Assembly (NCBI GenBank): GCA_922989275.2 | Contig: OV277870.1 | Coordinates: forward strand, 37,444,356-37,508,355 | Origin: Gari tellinella | Taxonomy: Eukaryota; Mollusca; Bivalvia; Cardiida; Psammobiidae | Direction of reading: 5' to 3' | Length of the DNA: 64,000 nt | Shown: piece by piece, positions 62,342 to 64,000 of the stretch | How the letters are laid out: each line of letters opens with the position of its first letter | Numbering within the stretch: position 1 is the stretch's first letter | Position numbers and translations under genes: made by a program | Notes under the pieces: generated by a model | What the model was told of the DNA's origin: nothing | Database searches by the model: none | Seen by the model: the letters and a program-made list of their open reading frames with translations, nothing else

Positions 62342-62683
62342 CAGAGCTTCCTCTCTACAACGACATCTAATGGGAAACAAAAGTTGTGTGCGTTACTCAG
62401 AGGGAGTCGTTATAGCGAGGGACATTTGCAAACAGCTTGAATCCAGATCAGACGCCGCGTTACACGAGGTCTGATCTTGATTCAAGCTGTTTGTCATTCG
62501 TCATTAAAAAGATAATAATGTCCATTATGTTACTTTGAGAAAAACAGCAGACGACAATTTTAAGCAGACGACATTGCAGTACTGAATAGGTTGGACATAA
62601 CTGTCCCTTTAAGAGAACTGCGACAATGGTCGGTGTAAGGAGGGAGTCGTTGTTGGGAGGGCCGTTGTAGGGAGGGAACACTG
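62342..62683 (+). repeat. E-family MITE with A hairpin
   Basis: CAGAGCTTCCTCTCTACAAC to GTTGTAGGGAGGGAACACTG, TA both sides, starting four bases after the C element's TTAA. Hairpin 62428-62491. Confidence 0.82.
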
Positions 62684-63189
62684 TATACCAATTGCGTATA
62701 TGTAAATAGTGTTATATAACGACATGTTAGCAAATATGTTCAGAATTTATCTCCATATAGTCTAGAGGCAATTTTGGAAACGCGTTTGTTGCAATGGGAC
62801 AATAGGGCCAAATGTACTACAAATACATTTTCATTGAATTCACTATTTCAAAAACTAATATATACGTATTTATGTAAATATCTGATGTCATAAAGATACA
62901 AAGTGTATATCAAAATACCGTTTTCCGTCTTTCAATCTTAAATCTGTACGCAAACTTGTTATTTCTTCTTATCTGCTCTAAACTGGCTCTACTCTCTACT
63001 AATGCATTGGAATTACGAAATGCAAATCTCAAGAAATGATACAAATACCAAGATACAAAGTTGTCGTCATGTGTATTTGCAAGAGCTTTAGATGGGTGCC
63101 ACTTCTTATAACATTTCTTTAGAGAAACTAAATTAGCATACCACAGAGGTAAGTGTGTAGAGCCGTCAATGAATGAAAAAGCAAAGGTA

Positions 63190-63290
63190 TATCTATCACA
63201 CGAATTACTGCTTAATGCAGGACAAAAGTAAAACAGAAGGCTCCTATGGAGCTTTCTGTATTATTTTTGTCCAGCATCAATCAATCAACA
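63190..63290 (+). repeat. M-like hairpin
   Basis: CTGCTTAATGCAGGACAAAA, AGAAGGCTCCTATGGAGCTT and TTTTTGTCCAGCATCA form a palindrome like the M family centre. 62690-63189 and 63291-63820 otherwise blank. Confidence 0.5.
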
Positions 63291-63824
63291 GATTGGAAGC
63301 CTTGGTTTGGATATACTTTTGAAATAGTATTAGCTATTTGAAAATGTGAACAAATTGAAGTTGGCACGCTAAAGTCTATTTGTAAGTTATCACATCTCAG
63401 AGGATAGACGGGGTTGTTGTTACTGGTGAACACATTTGGCGATGCCGATATCTATATGGCATTTTATAATGCGTTTTATAATTAGATAATTTACATCTTT
63501 GTCGAGAACATGTAACATTAGATTCGTACGCCAGTTTCTTGGGATTATTTTGTTGTGTGTATATATTGAGGTACGGATATAGTTAATGCTATGTTAAGCG
63601 ACTGTTTACTACATGTATATAGATATATGTTTGGTTTAAAAAAGTGACAGCTTTATGCATACCGAAGGTAAGGCATAAAGCGCGTTTGAGAGTTTACGTT
63701 TAATAATCATCTTGCATGAAATAGATTATCAACCAGTTGGCAAATTGACAAAATAAAATTTATTAACTCCAGGATAAAGGGAAAAAATTATGATATTGAT
63801 GTCCAAAGCGCATCTAAATTAAAT

Positions 63825-63880
63825 AACATATATTATTATAATTATTATTTCTATTATTATTAGTATAATTATTTCTTAAG
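63825..63880 (+). repeat. ATT-rich low-complexity tract
   Basis: Imperfect ATT/TTA repeats. Confidence 0.7.
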
Positions 63881-63937
63881 TAATAAATGTTTCTACATTA
63901 ATCAGTGTCATTGACATGGATATACATCCAACAGTTA

Positions 63938-63963
63938 GTCCGCTTAGCTCAGTCGGGGATAAA
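63938..63963 (+). repeat. tRNA-like SINE head, 5' part only
   Basis: GTCCGCTTAGCTCAGTCGGG resembles the first 20 bases of a tRNA (A box TAGCTCAGTCGG). It is cut short by the C hairpin that follows. Confidence 0.5.
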
Positions 63964-63967
63964 CTAC

Positions 63968-64000
63968 AGAGCAATGAAGACCCTGATCAGATGGCTCCTG
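63968..64000 (+). repeat. C hairpin arm, cut by window end
   Basis: GAGCAATGAAGACCCTGATC then AGATGGCTCCTG: left arm of a C hairpin joined directly to the tRNA-like head. Confidence 0.6.

Overview
The window reads as intergenic, AT-rich DNA from an animal genome. A bivalve mollusc is the most likely source. That is an inference from the mix of a Penelope-like element, LINE tails and very dense hairpin-bearing MITEs, not from any marker gene. No host protein-coding gene could be supported on either strand. Nearly all open frames are short and lie inside repeats. The only long one (46.0-47.5 kb) is the 5'-truncated reverse transcriptase/GIY-YIG protein of a Penelope-like retroelement.

Most of the window consists of short non-autonomous DNA elements. 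I use working letters for the families. A, B, C, W and U sit between TTAA tetranucleotides, with CCC- or AGG/AGC-type ends (piggyBac-like target). D, E, N, M and Y sit between TA dinucleotides (pogo/Tc1-like target). G has GGGGCCCGTTT ends. X has CAGGGCTGCCA ends and 5-6 bp duplications. Many carry a central near-perfect palindrome of 60-72 bp: hairpin A (core GATCAGACGCCG), hairpin B (core GTAAAGCAGAATGCGCC) or hairpin C (core GATCAGAGGGCTCC). The same hairpin recurs inside elements with unrelated termini, and stems differ between copies by paired changes that keep the palindrome.

Layout. 0-5 kb: U, E, C, V and M elements, including a U element with a tRNA-like segment inserted into V. 5-7 kb: two decayed LINE 3' ends on the minus strand. 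7-11.7 kb: scattered A, C, N and small palindromes. 11.7-15 kb: a Harbinger-like element containing a second Harbinger element with broken transposase and Myb/MADF-like genes. 15.7-26.6 kb: U-B nest, many A/B/C elements, two D-B composites, F, Q and V repeats. 26.7-45 kb: mixed families, a 111-bp tandem repeat and several long unclassified dispersed repeats. 45.8-47.7 kb: the Penelope-like element with perfect 187-bp inverted arms and hammerhead-like motifs. 48-53 kb: second copies of dispersed repeats, a third D-B composite and a young truncated LINE insertion with a 12-bp target duplication. 53-64 kb: X, Y, A, B, C and E elements, ending in a cut tRNA-like/C hairpin junction.

No genes act together here. 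The biology is that of mobile elements nesting in one another and apparently amplifying as composites. Repeat boundaries given without a target duplication are approximate, since they come from reading by eye.
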